Origin: Desulfobacteraceae bacterium
Lineage (GTDB): Bacteria > Desulfobacterota > Desulfobacteria > Desulfobacterales > ETH-SRB1
DNA length: 15,763 nucleotides
NCBI GenBank assembly: GCA_030638305.1
Contig: DAOWEW010000029.1
Coordinates: 1 to 15,763, forward strand
Direction of reading: 5' to 3'
Shown: piece after piece, positions 1-7,077 of the stretch
Position numbering within the stretch: the first letter of the stretch is position 1
Layout of the letters: every line of letters begins with the position of its first letter
Notes under the pieces: generated by a model
What the model was told of the DNA's origin: nothing
Database searches by the model: none
What the model saw: the letters and a program-made list of their open reading frames with translations, nothing else
Position numbers and translations under genes: made by a program

Positions 1-293
1 GACTCAACATCCCTGCCTACATATCCGACTTCGGTAAATTTGGAAGCTTCAACCTTTACGAACGGAGAATCAGTCAAAATAGACAAACGCCTTGCAATTT
101 CGGTTTTTCCTACGCCGGTAGGACCAATCAATATAATATTTTTTGGCATGATTTCTTCACGAATATCTTCCGGAACATGCTGCCTTCGCCAGCGATTTCT
201 TAAGGCAATCGCAAAAGAACGTTTGGCTTTGTGCTGACCAATAATATACTTGTCCAGTTCTTTAACTATTTCTGATGGTTTTAGATCTTTCAT
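1..293 (-). CDS. hslU: HslU, ATPase subunit of the HslVU protease (N-terminal part, 3' end beyond window)
   Basis: HslU is the AAA+ unfoldase that feeds substrates into the HslV peptidase in the cytoplasm. The 97 visible residues begin [20 protein letters not shown], the usual HslU/ClpX-type N-terminus. They carry the conserved LRNRWRR segment (about 31-37), a Walker A motif GPTGVGKT (57-64) and the HslU hallmark [12 protein letters not shown] at the window edge. The ATG at 291-293 is preceded on the minus strand by a purine-rich AGAGGA about 12 bases upstream. The gene follows hslV on the same strand, and the 75-base gap contains a 55-base inverted-repeat remnant. The rest of the ATPase and the C-terminal domain lie outside the window. 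Identification is very secure. Confidence 0.97.
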   Translation of the reverse strand, partial: MKDLKPSEIVKELDKYIIGQHKAKRSFAIALRNRWRRQHVPEDIREEIMPKNIILIGPTGVGKTEIARRLSILTDSPFVKVEASKFTEVGYVGRDVE

Positions 294-313
294 ATCGACT
301 TTCTATCCTCTTG

Positions 314-368
314 GGAGCATGAACGAAATAACTTCCCCAAATTTGTTCGCCTAATGCGTTCACGTTCC
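314..368. repeat. Short inverted-repeat element, copy A (GGAACGTG family), internally deleted
   Basis: This 55-bp remnant lies between hslV and hslU. The left end reads GGAGCATGAACGAAATAAC and the right end, on the minus strand, reads GGAACGTGAACGC. The two termini match at 10 of the first 12 positions. It shares its terminal sequence with copies at 2579, 4450 and 5145. The right end directly abuts the hslV stop codon (369-371). Little internal sequence remains, so this is probably a deletion derivative. Confidence 0.7.
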
Positions 369-899
369 TTACATTTCTTCTATGGTAAAAGAATCATTTG
401 TAAATACACAAATAGAAGCAGCGATTTTCATCGCCTCTTCCACAATACTCCTTGCATCAAGGTCGGAATGTTTTATAAGTGCGGTTGCTGCTGCCAGAGC
501 ACATGTGCCGCCAGAGCCTATACTCATAACACCTTCATCCGGTTCTATAACATCACCGTTCCCGGAAATAAGAAACATATTTGTTTCATCCGCTGCTATC
601 ATCACTGCCTCAAGGCGCCTTAAATACTTGTCAGTACGCCAGTCCTTGGCCAGTTCAACCGCACTGCGCGTCAAATTTCCGTTATAACGCTCAAGTTTTG
701 CTTCCAAACGTTCAGATAAATTCAAAGCATCGGCAGTAGCACCGGCAAATCCTACAATGATCTTGTCATTATAGATTCTTCTGACCTTTTTGGCATGATG
801 TTTGACTATCGTATTGTTCATGGTAACCTGGCCATCACCCGCAATTGCCAGTTTCCCATTATGCCTGATAGCAAGAATAGTTGTTCCATGAAAATTCAT
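369..899 (-). CDS. hslV: HslV, threonine peptidase subunit of the HslVU protease
   Basis: HslV is the proteasome-like double-hexamer peptidase that degrades proteins unfolded by HslU in the cytoplasm. From the ATG at 897-899 the protein is 176 aa, close to family length. It begins [11 protein letters not shown], so a five-residue propeptide is removed to expose the catalytic N-terminal Thr6. Conserved blocks are [46 protein letters not shown] and IGSGG, ending with the usual IEE tail. A GTG at 911 is in frame four codons earlier, but an AGAAGG Shine-Dalgarno abuts it with no spacing, whereas it lies 11 bases before the ATG at 899; I chose the ATG. The gene follows xerC, whose stop is at 908-910, and precedes hslU, the classic xerC-hslV-hslU order. 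Confidence 0.96.
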   Translation of the reverse strand: MNFHGTTILAIRHNGKLAIAGDGQVTMNNTIVKHHAKKVRRIYNDKIIVGFAGATADALNLSERLEAKLERYNGNLTRSAVELAKDWRTDKYLRRLEAVMIAADETNMFLISGNGDVIEPDEGVMSIGSGGTCALAAATALIKHSDLDARSIVEEAMKIAASICVFTNDSFTIEEM

Positions 900-907
900 A
901 TCATTAA

Positions 908-1843
908 TCACCTTCTGGGATGGCTCTTGTCATATGTTTTCATCAGCCTGTCGATACTAACATGTGTATATTTTTGTGTAGTCGAAAGGCTTTTATGGCC
1001 CAGTAGTTCCTGAACCACTCTCAAATCCGCACCTGCATCAAGCATATGAGTTGCAAATGTGTGTCGCAGTACATGGGGTGAAACAGGAAACAGAAAACTG
1101 CATTCTTTAACCAGCTTGTCCAGTATGCGTGCAATCGACCTTGAAGTAAGGCGGCCATTATTTTTATTTAAAAAAAGCGGCCCATTCTCATCAATTTGCA
1201 AATCAGTTTCTCTGTGCAATTGATCTTGATATGCCTTTATAGACTTTAAAGCCTTATCGCCGATAGGAACAATTCGCTCTTTGTTTCCCTTTCCAAGCAC
1301 GCGGATCATACTCCTCATAAAATCCACATTAAAAACATTCATTCCGGCAAGTTCCGCCACACGTATTCCTGTAGAATAAAGGGTTTCAAAAATAGCGCGA
1401 TTCCTTAGCCCAAGCCAATTATCGGTTTTAATCGAATCCAGCAAACGAAACATATCATCAACTGTAAGATATACAGGGATTGTGTGTTCCTGCTTAGGCG
1501 TATGTATCAATTCTGCAGGGTTATTCTGAATTATGCCATGCTTAATAAGATATCTGAAGAAAGAACGTATAGCCGAAAGCTTACGCGCTATAGTGGATTT
1601 TTTGTTTTTCTTGTGTAATAATCCCAGATATCCCCTTATCATCAGAGAGTGAACTTCACCTGCTTTAAAATCATATGTTTTATTCTGCTTCTTGTTACCT
1701 TCAATTCTGCTCTGTACGAGAAAATCCGCGAATTCATTCAGATCATGCAAATAAGCACGAGAGGTATTAATTGAATAAGCTTTTTCAGAGGATAGAAAAT
1801 CAACATAAGACTTGATCAGGTTCTGCAAATTATACGAACTCAT
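908..1843 (-). CDS. xerC: Site-specific tyrosine recombinase XerC
   Basis: This is a 311-aa tyrosine recombinase, the length of XerC/XerD, which resolve chromosome dimers at dif during division. The N-terminal SAM-like core-binding domain covers about residues 8-105. The catalytic domain shows all expected residues: R161 in [10 protein letters not shown]185 in GKGNKER, H257 and R260 in HVLRH, H283 in LLGHKSL and the nucleophile Y292 in TTQKYTHV. The call as XerC rather than XerD rests on its place directly upstream of hslV and hslU, a frequent arrangement, and on overall similarity. An integrase of a mobile element is less likely because no element borders or other mobile genes are present. 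The stop at 908-910 lies only eight bases before the chosen hslV start, so translation is probably coupled. Confidence 0.9.
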   Translation of the reverse strand: MSSYNLQNLIKSYVDFLSSEKAYSINTSRAYLHDLNEFADFLVQSRIEGNKKQNKTYDFKAGEVHSLMIRGYLGLLHKKNKKSTIARKLSAIRSFFRYLIKHGIIQNNPAELIHTPKQEHTIPVYLTVDDMFRLLDSIKTDNWLGLRNRAIFETLYSTGIRVAELAGMNVFNVDFMRSMIRVLGKGNKERIVPIGDKALKSIKAYQDQLHRETDLQIDENGPLFLNKNNGRLTSRSIARILDKLVKECSFLFPVSPHVLRHTFATHMLDAGADLRVVQELLGHKSLSTTQKYTHVSIDRLMKTYDKSHPRR

Positions 1844-1905
1844 TAAAGTTCATCACCAAATCAAATTACCACCCCCAGAGGAAGGTGGCTTGTTTTCAAA
1901 TGAAG

Positions 1906-2232
1906 TTATGCGGCTTTGCGTGTTTTTTTCTTCAGCTTTATAATACGTTGTTTATAAATAGCCGCCATTTTATTATCGTTTGATTCAAGAAGCGTTTCCA
2001 GTTTTGCTTTAAACTCTTTGATTTTTTTCTTTATTTCACGAACCGCTAAATCGGTCTTTTTCCCGGACTTTATTTCAATCCCTCTATCCAGTTTTATCAC
2101 ATTAATAAGTTCGGCCTTGTTCATTCCGTGAACACCCGTAACATCAGGCAACGCAATGGCGATCTCTCTCAGCTCCTTGGCCGTCATTTTCTCCAAGGGT
2201 TTTTCCCTGGTTTCCTTTTTTTGGGAACCCAT
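1906..2232 (-). CDS. Small Rho_N-domain protein, lysine-rich, unknown role
   Basis: This is a 108-aa basic protein from the ATG at 2230-2232, preceded by a good AAAGGAG Shine-Dalgarno 11 bases upstream. A TTG seven codons earlier would place that Shine-Dalgarno inside the gene and is rejected. After a short charged start, the segment MTAKELREIAIALPDVTGVH followed by GMNKAELINVIK resembles the Rho termination factor N-terminal (SAP-like) nucleic-acid-binding fold. The C-terminal half (KKKIKEFKAKLETLL onward) is a predicted charged helix ending in a lysine/arginine cluster. Rho itself is about four times longer, so this is a stand-alone Rho_N protein. RNA or DNA binding is inferred from the family; the target is unknown. 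It lies 62 bases upstream of xerC on the same strand. Its leader holds a terminator-like hairpin (2280-2308). Confidence 0.75.
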   Translation of the reverse strand: MGSQKKETREKPLEKMTAKELREIAIALPDVTGVHGMNKAELINVIKLDRGIEIKSGKKTDLAVREIKKKIKEFKAKLETLLESNDNKMAAIYKQRIIKLKKKTRKAA

Positions 2233-2279
2233 AAACAGTAACTCTCCTTTCAATCTAACTCAACGGTCAAAAATTTTCT

Positions 2280-2308
2280 AAAAAACCTTCAAATTCCCCA
2301 TTTGAAGG
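2280..2308 (-). terminator. Terminator-like hairpin in the leader of the Rho_N gene (possible attenuator)
   Basis: On the minus strand, CCTTCAAAT and ATTTGAAGG form a perfect 9-bp stem (2300-2308 with 2286-2294) around the loop GGGGA, followed directly by TTTTTT (2285 to 2280). This is the form of an intrinsic terminator, though the stem is AT-rich. It ends about 47 bases before the ATG of the Rho_N-domain gene, with no gene upstream on that strand. The run of C just 5' of the stem could pair with the loop G residues as an alternative fold. A function in attenuation is inference. Confidence 0.5.
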
Positions 2309-2530
2309 GGGGCTCAAAAAAGCATGTTACAAAAACTTAGGACTGTCGAGAATGTAAGTTATTTTTTGCAATGTATTGATGATTTCTAACATAAAAAAAG
2401 GATTCATAAACCATTTTTCTTTATTATGTCAATAAATAAAGGCAAATTAGCAAATTTTAATATCAGAAATTTGAAAACTCAAAACAACTTGTCAACAACT
2501 TGGGGAGGCAAAAACTTAAAAAGTGGTTTT

Positions 2531-2563
2531 TTGACATTTGAACTTGATTTGACATTTGAGCTT
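2531..2563 (+). repeat. Tandem 15-mer direct repeat upstream of ubiD
   Basis: TTGACATTTGAACTT (2531-2545) and TTGACATTTGAGCTT (2549-2563) differ at one position and start 18 bases apart, about 50 bases before the TTG start of ubiD. The pattern could be a protein-binding direct repeat or a fragment of a dispersed genomic repeat. No matching -10 box was found at normal spacing from either TTGACA. Confidence 0.5.
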
Positions 2564-2578
2564 TGGTATTTTTGTTCA

Positions 2579-2600
2579 GAAACGTGAACGAAATAACTTC
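2579..2600 (+). repeat. Solo terminus of the GGAACGTG repeat family, copy B
   Basis: The sequence AACGTGAACGAAATAACTTC matches the left end of copies A and C (314 and 4450). No opposite terminus is visible nearby, so this is a fragment. It ends a few bases before the AAGGA ribosome binding site of ubiD and is therefore part of that gene's leader. Confidence 0.55.
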
Positions 2601-2614
2601 AAAAGGAACCGGAA

Positions 2615-4405
2615 TTGTATAAAAATTTAAAAGATTTTTTAAATACCCTGGATAGGGCTGGTGAGCTTAAAAGTATAGGCCATAAGATATCGCCTTACCT
2701 TGAAATAAGTAAAATTACCGATAAGGAGTCTAAAAGTCCGCATGGCGGGAAAGCTCTGTTCTTCGAGCAGGTAGAGGGTTCATCATTTCCGGTTGCTACA
2801 AATATATTCGGAAGTTCTCATAGGATTTGCATGGCTCTTGGAGTAGAACATCTCGACAAACTGAGCGAAAGGATAAAACAATATATAAATATTAATCCTC
2901 CAAAAAGTTTAAAAGAGGCATTGAACATAATTCCCATGGCGATTAATGTTACAAAATTCTTTCCACGATCCTGCAGATCAAAAATTCCGCCGTGCCAGGA
3001 GGTCGTTTATAAAGGTGGCGATGTTGATCTGTCGAGACTTCCTGTACTCCATTGCTGGCCAAAGGATGCAGGTCCGTTTATTACTCTGCCGATGGTGTTT
3101 ACAAAAAGTCTTGTTACCGGCAAACGTAATGTCGGAATGTACAGAATGCAGATTTTTGACAAAAATTCCACAGGAATGCACTGGCACATTCACAAAGATG
3201 GCTCACATTATTTTAACGAATACCGGAAGACAGGCAAAAGAATGCCTGTTGCCGTTGCTATAGGCGCTGATCCTGCTTCCATCTATGCAGCAACAGCTCC
3301 AATGCCAAGAGGGGTGGATGAAATGCTGCTTGCAGGTTTTATTCGTCAAAAACCTGTATTAATGACAAAATGCTTAACAATAGACATGGAAGTGCCTTCT
3401 GAAGCCGAATTTGTACTTGAAGGTTATGTTGATCCTGATGAACTCAGACTGGAAGGTCCGTTTGGCGATCATACGGGTTACTATTCGCTTGCCGACCATT
3501 ATCCGGTATTTCATGTCACAGCCATAACTCATAGAAAAAATCCGATTTACAATGCCACCCTTGTCGGGCGTCCGCCAATGGAAGACTGCTATCTCGCAAA
3601 GGCCACGGAACGCATTTTTTTGCCAATGCTTCAGACAGTTATGCCTGAAATATGCGATTACTGGTTTCCGTGGGAAGGAGTTTTCCATAACATAGTTATC
3701 ATATCTATTGACAAGGAATATTCAGGGCATGCACAGAAAGTTATGAGCGGACTCTGGGGACAGGGGCAGATGAGTTTTTGTAAAGCAATTGTGGTTGTCG
3801 ACAAAAATATCAATCCTCAGGATCCGAACAGAGTAATAGAAGAATTGGTGACACGGCTTGATATTACTTCTGATATTACCATTACAAAAGGTATTTTAGA
3901 TGTGCTTGATCATTCATCTTCGTTGCCCAATTTCGGGAACAAAACAGGTATTGATCTAACCATTAGATTCAAGGATGAACCACCAAGAAACTACAAAAAA
4001 CTCTTAAAAAAGACGACCACTGCTGTTGATTTGTCAAGTATAGTAATAAACAGGTTGCCTGGTTCTGTGAAATGCAGACATCTGTTTCATAATATATCAA
4101 AAAGAGAGAATTGCTTAAATAATATACTTGCGATTTCAGTGGAAAAGACAGAGCAAAGAGGTGGAAAAGCCTTTGCTCTGATGTTATTCGGGATGGATGA
4201 ACTTGATATGTTCAATATATTTATTCTCTTTGACAGAGAAATTGACCTTTCAGATGGCTCTCTTATGCTGTGGAAAGTTTTCAACAATGTTGATCCGGGC
4301 AGAGATATGATCGTTCAGGACGGCCGTGTTGTTATAGATGCATGCAAAAAGGGAATAATGGATGGTCATGTAAGAGAGTGGCCGGATGATCTGACGTTTG
4401 ACTGA
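2615..4405 (+). CDS. UbiD-family prenylated-FMN decarboxylase, possibly menaquinone biosynthesis
   Basis: This is a 596-aa UbiD-family (de)carboxylase, which uses prenylated FMN and a divalent metal to decarboxylate aromatic or unsaturated acids. The start MYKNLKDFL is family-typical, with a TTG start codon (2615-2617) and AAGGA seven bases upstream. Conserved blocks are MYRMQIFDKNSTGMHWHIHKDG (about 177-198, cofactor and metal region), the PVAVAIGADPA block (about 213), and LEGPFGDHTGYYSLADHYPV (from about residue 279), carrying the acidic active-site residues. The length is nearer to the roughly 600-residue proteins annotated in the futalosine menaquinone pathway of epsilonproteobacteria than to E. 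coli UbiD (about 500). A role in quinone synthesis is plausible but not proven. The prenyltransferase partner UbiX is not in the window. A heptad repeat begins at the last base of the stop codon. Confidence 0.88.
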   Translation: MYKNLKDFLNTLDRAGELKSIGHKISPYLEISKITDKESKSPHGGKALFFEQVEGSSFPVATNIFGSSHRICMALGVEHLDKLSERIKQYININPPKSLKEALNIIPMAINVTKFFPRSCRSKIPPCQEVVYKGGDVDLSRLPVLHCWPKDAGPFITLPMVFTKSLVTGKRNVGMYRMQIFDKNSTGMHWHIHKDGSHYFNEYRKTGKRMPVAVAIGADPASIYAATAPMPRGVDEMLLAGFIRQKPVLMTKCLTIDMEVPSEAEFVLEGYVDPDELRLEGPFGDHTGYYSLADHYPVFHVTAITHRKNPIYNATLVGRPPMEDCYLAKATERIFLPMLQTVMPEICDYWFPWEGVFHNIVIISIDKEYSGHAQKVMSGLWGQGQMSFCKAIVVVDKNINPQDPNRVIEELVTRLDITSDITITKGILDVLDHSSSLPNFGNKTGIDLTIRFKDEPPRNYKKLLKKTTTAVDLSSIVINRLPGSVKCRHLFHNISKRENCLNNILAISVEKTEQRGGKAFALMLFGMDELDMFNIFILFDREIDLSDGSLMLWKVFNNVDPGRDMIVQDGRVVIDACKKGIMDGHVREWPDDLTFD

Positions 4406-4425
4406 CGGTTCACGGTTCACGGTTT
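4405..4425 (+). repeat. Heptad repeat array (ACGGTTC x3)
   Basis: Three consecutive 7-mers read ACGGTTC, ACGGTTC and ACGGTTT, starting at the last base of the ubiD stop codon. The same three units occur, inverted, at 15095-15117, and a related GGTTCA(G/A) array is at 6400-6427. A T-run follows, but there is no stem, so it is not an intrinsic terminator by itself. Confidence 0.75.
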
Positions 4426-4449
4426 TTTAATGAACTATACAACAGCTAA

Positions 4450-4550
4450 GGAACGTGGATGAAATAACTTCCTCAAGTAGGCGCACAGATTTGGCAAAGG
4501 CGGCCTGAAGCTGTGATGCATAGTTGCGGAAGTTACTTCGTCCACGTTCC
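4450..4550. mobile_element. 101-bp MITE-like inverted-repeat element, copy C (most complete)
   Basis: The 23-bp terminal inverted repeats at 4450-4472 (GGAACGTGGATGAAATAAC...) and 4528-4550 match at 21 of 23 positions. The element is flanked on both sides by TAA (4447-4449 and 4551-4553), a possible 3-bp target duplication. It is non-coding. The right-hand 49 bases are repeated with four mismatches in copy D (5162-5210). The size and structure fit a non-autonomous miniature element; no matching transposase is in the window. The element lies between the convergent ubiD and yjbQ genes, and its last base forms part of the yjbQ stop codon. Confidence 0.75.
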
Positions 4551-4990
4551 TAACCTTCTTGTGCAATGCCGATAATTGTAACCTCGACTTTTCTTTTTCT
4601 AACTTTATTATCATGATTGATCACTACCACCTGCTGCCATGTGCCAGTGGTTAATCTGCTATTTCTGACCGGCAAGGCAATAGATGGCCCTAATAATGCG
4701 GCCTGAACATGGCTATGACCGTTTCCATCATGCCAGGCTTTTTCATGCTCATATTCCAGATCAGGTGGAGCCAGTTTATTAACGGCACATCTCAGATCTT
4801 CTATCACTCCCGGTTCAAATTCAATTGTAGTAATAGAGCTGGTAGAGCCGACAACAGTAGCATTTAAGGTGCCATTTATAATTTTTGATTTGTCAATCAG
4901 TCTCTGAAGTTCATAGCTTATGTCGGCAATATCTATACCTGTTTTCGACTGAACATTAACCTGATCAAAATATACGGTTGTAATATCCAT
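4550..4990 (-). CDS. YjbQ / UPF0047 family protein
   Basis: This 146-aa protein belongs to the YjbQ/UPF0047 family, a small cytoplasmic enzyme group with weak thiamine-phosphate synthase activity reported for some members; the true role is unsettled. Visible family marks are the TIEFEPGVIEDL segment (about 55-66), the histidine cluster HDGNGHSHVQAALLGPS with H87, H92 and H94, and RLTTGTWQQVV (about 112-122). A clear AAGGAG lies upstream of the ATG at 4988-4990. The stop codon TAG (4552-4550) takes its final G from the right end of the adjacent inverted-repeat element. It is a single gene, convergent with ubiD and divergent from hemW. Confidence 0.88.
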   Translation of the reverse strand: MDITTVYFDQVNVQSKTGIDIADISYELQRLIDKSKIINGTLNATVVGSTSSITTIEFEPGVIEDLRCAVNKLAPPDLEYEHEKAWHDGNGHSHVQAALLGPSIALPVRNSRLTTGTWQQVVVINHDNKVRKRKVEVTIIGIAQEG

Positions 4991-5144
4991 AAATTCTACT
5001 CCTTAAATTTGTTTACCCCCCATAATCGTTGATTAGTTGAAGGAAAAATGATATTATTAAGACATAATTACTCCCTCATTCTTTAATACTACTATCGGTA
5101 TTTTATCAAGAAATTCCTGAGCACGAGCATCTTACTTGTTACGG

Positions 5145-5210
5145 CAAGTGCGATTGTGGGTGGCCTGAAGCTGTGATGTATACTTGTGGAAGTTAATTCG
5201 TCCACGTTCC
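5145..5210. repeat. 5'-truncated copy D of the GGAACGTG element
   Basis: From 5162 to 5210 the sequence matches the right half of copy C (4502-4550) at 45 of 49 positions, including GGCCTGAAGCTGTGATG and the terminus TCCACGTTCC. Similarity continues more weakly leftwards to about 5145. No left terminal repeat was found. It lies in the 245-base gap between yjbQ and hemW, ending 25 bases before the hemW start. Confidence 0.7.
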
Positions 5211-5235
5211 TTAATTATTATTAAAAAGGCTCTAA

Positions 5236-6384
5236 TTGAACAAGCTTGCCGGAATATATGTCCATATCCCTTTTTGTATTAAAAAATGCCCTTACTGTGA
5301 TTTCTATTCAATAACTAATCAATCGCTTGAACATCTATTCATTGAGGCTTTAATAAAGGAAATGCAAATTGCCTCAAACCATCCCTTGTTTTTTGACTCA
5401 CTGTATCTCGGAGGTGGTACGCCTTCTGTTTTAAAACCGGCAAATATCGGCAGGATAATTGAAAACGCATACAGATTATTCAATATACTTACTGATTTCG
5501 AAGTAACCATAGAGGTCAACCCCGGCACTGTTACGCCTGAAAAGCTTAAAGAATACCGGAATATCGGCATTAATCGTTTAAATATTGGGGTGCAGTCTTT
5601 TCAAGATGCTAATCTTGATTTTCTTGGCAGAATTCATTCAACTAATGATGCAAAGAAAACAATCAAATGGGCACGAAAAGCGGGGTTTGATAATATCGGG
5701 ATTGATCTTATTTACGGCATTCCGGGTCAGACAAAAAAGACATGGATTTCCGATCTTCGGAAAGCTGTTAAATTTGAGCCCGAGCACCTTTCTTGCTATA
5801 TGCTTACATATGAGAAAGGCACTCCATTGGACAGAAATCGACAACAAGGCAAGTTTAAACCTGTGGCCGACTTTCTAACTGGCAAACTTTTTGAAACAAC
5901 GATGGAATATTTAACTACTCATGGTTATATTCAGTATGAAATATCAAACTTTGCAAAAAATGCTCACAGGAAATCCAGACATAATTTAAAATACTGGTCA
6001 TTTACACCATATCTCGGGTTTGGACCGTCCGCCCATTCATTTATAGAATTCCAGCGCTACCGGAACTACCGCAACGTAAAAAAATATATAAATAATATAA
6101 CAGAGGGCAAACTACCTGTAGAAAAAAAAGAGATATTAAATAGAGAGCAGCGTATGATGGAGATGATTTATCTTGGGTTGAGGAAGACTGACGGGATAGA
6201 CATTAATGCTATTGATGAAAACCTTGGTATAAACTTTCGTCAAATATTTGCAGAGAAGATAAAGCAGCTTGAGAAAGATGGGTATATTTTGCATATTCAG
6301 CCAAAAAACCGCTGTGCGCTTTCAAGAAAAGGAATGCTTTTTCTGGACACCATAGCCTCCATGTTTATATCGGAACATATTTGA
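5236..6384 (+). CDS. hemW: HemW, radical SAM heme chaperone (coproporphyrinogen oxidase-like)
   Basis: This is a 382-aa radical SAM protein. The N-terminus has the [4Fe-4S] motif C14-x3-C18-x2-C21 in HIPFCIKKCPYCDF. The residue after C21 is D-F rather than the extra cysteine of HemN (CxC), which favours HemW, a heme-trafficking protein, over a true oxygen-independent coproporphyrinogen oxidase. Other marks are LYLGGGTPS (SAM binding), EVNPGTV, GVQSFQD, DLIYGIPGQT and the HemW-type RHNLKYW followed by YLGFGPSAHS. The length matches the family. The start is TTG at 5236-5238 with AAAGG upstream. It stands alone on the plus strand, just after a truncated repeat element. Many genomes mislabel this gene as hemN. 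Confidence 0.92.
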   Translation: MNKLAGIYVHIPFCIKKCPYCDFYSITNQSLEHLFIEALIKEMQIASNHPLFFDSLYLGGGTPSVLKPANIGRIIENAYRLFNILTDFEVTIEVNPGTVTPEKLKEYRNIGINRLNIGVQSFQDANLDFLGRIHSTNDAKKTIKWARKAGFDNIGIDLIYGIPGQTKKTWISDLRKAVKFEPEHLSCYMLTYEKGTPLDRNRQQGKFKPVADFLTGKLFETTMEYLTTHGYIQYEISNFAKNAHRKSRHNLKYWSFTPYLGFGPSAHSFIEFQRYRNYRNVKKYINNITEGKLPVEKKEILNREQRMMEMIYLGLRKTDGIDINAIDENLGINFRQIFAEKIKQLEKDGYILHIQPKNRCALSRKGMLFLDTIASMFISEHI

Positions 6385-6399
6385 GCTCTGCTTGTTCGG

Positions 6400-6427
6400 G
6401 GTTCAAGTTTCAGGGTTCAGGGTTCAA
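6400..6427 (+). repeat. Heptad repeat array (GGTTCA-type x4)
   Basis: Four consecutive 7-mers read GGTTCAA, GTTTCAG, GGTTCAG and GGTTCAA, starting 16 bases after the hemW stop. They resemble the ACGGTTC arrays at 4405 and 14993-15117 in period and core. The rest of the 165-base convergent gap up to queH holds only a small hairpin, ACGCC-GAA-GGCGT (6463-6475), with no T-run on either side. Confidence 0.65.
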
Positions 6428-6549
6428 GGCAAACTCTAAGTAACCTTGGCTTATCAATTAGCACGCCGAAGGCGTACCATCAATATTCAGTTTTCAATCC
6501 TAATCCTAACATATTAAAATTATAGCATAATGATTCATTCGGGAAACTT

Positions 6550-7077
6550 TTATTTATAATATCTTTCTTTCTCGCTGTAAATACAGCCGCAGTATTGCTG
6601 GCGATACAATTCAAGGCGTTTGGATTCTTCTATGCCTTCTTTCCAGCCGGAGCGAAAATCCTGATAGTAAAATGGAATGCCGGTGGATTTGCCAATAGAT
6701 TCTCCTATTGATTTTATCATATCGTGCTTCTGAAATTTGCTGTATAGAAGAGTAGAAGAAAAACAATCAAACTTTCCGCGTTTTGCTGTGAGAGCTGTTG
6801 ACATTAGCCGGTCATGATAGCAGTATGAGCAGCGATTCGATTCTCTAAAGACCACGTTTTGAATAAAACTTTTTAGATCATAGTCTTCCTGGTAAATGAC
6901 CTTTAGATTGATGATATTCGCATAATATTGCAGGGTTTCCTGTCTCTTTAAACACTCTGTGTAAGGATGTATATTATGTCTGTAAAAAAAACCCATTACA
7001 TTATAGCCGTCGTTGCGAAGGGTTTTGACCGGATATATAGAGCATGGTGCGCAGCATATGTGCAGCAGAATTTTCAA
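6550..7077 (-). CDS. queH: Epoxyqueuosine reductase QueH
   Basis: This 175-aa protein (formerly DUF208) matches QueH, which reduces epoxyqueuosine to queuosine in tRNA and replaces the unrelated QueG in many bacteria. The cysteines expected to bind the iron-sulfur cluster and extra iron are visible: C8, C9 and C12 in LLHICCAPC, C83 and C86 in RCSYCYHDR, and C163 and C165 in YRQQYCGCIYSEK. Conserved FYRHNIHPYTE, STLLYSKFQKHD and YYQDFRSGW segments also fit. The start is TTG at 7075-7077, overlapping the yggS stop by four bases (TTGA), so it is translationally coupled as the last gene of maf-yggS-queH. No other queuosine gene is in the window. Confidence 0.92.
   Translation of the reverse strand: MKILLHICCAPCSIYPVKTLRNDGYNVMGFFYRHNIHPYTECLKRQETLQYYANIINLKVIYQEDYDLKSFIQNVVFRESNRCSYCYHDRLMSTALTAKRGKFDCFSSTLLYSKFQKHDMIKSIGESIGKSTGIPFYYQDFRSGWKEGIEESKRLELYRQQYCGCIYSEKERYYK

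Larger units (their letters stand above)
2254..2614. other. AT-rich divergent intergenic region between the Rho_N gene and ubiD
   Basis: No convincing coding region is present. It holds a terminator-like hairpin reading on the minus strand (2280-2308), a near-identical direct repeat TTGACATTTGA(A/G)CTT (2531-2545 and 2549-2563), and a single terminus of the GGAACGTG repeat family (2579-2600) just before the ubiD ribosome binding site. I could not find a well-spaced -35/-10 pair for either gene. Confidence 0.6.

Noticed and set aside
900..911. GTG at 911 as the hslV start
   Set aside because: It abuts the AGAAGG ribosome binding site with no spacing and would add four residues before the MNFHGTT start that fits the family; the ATG at 899 is better.
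1869..1888. Hairpin CCACC...GGTGG between the Rho_N gene and xerC as a terminator
   Set aside because: The stem is only five pairs with a ten-base loop and no T-run follows on either strand.
2233..2253. TTG at 2253 as the start of the Rho_N-domain gene
   Set aside because: The strong AAAGGAG lies just inside that longer frame, correctly spaced for the ATG at 2232 and not for the TTG.
6463..6475. ACGCC-GAA-GGCGT hairpin as a bidirectional terminator between hemW and queH
   Set aside because: A five-pair stem with no T-run on either side; too weak to call.
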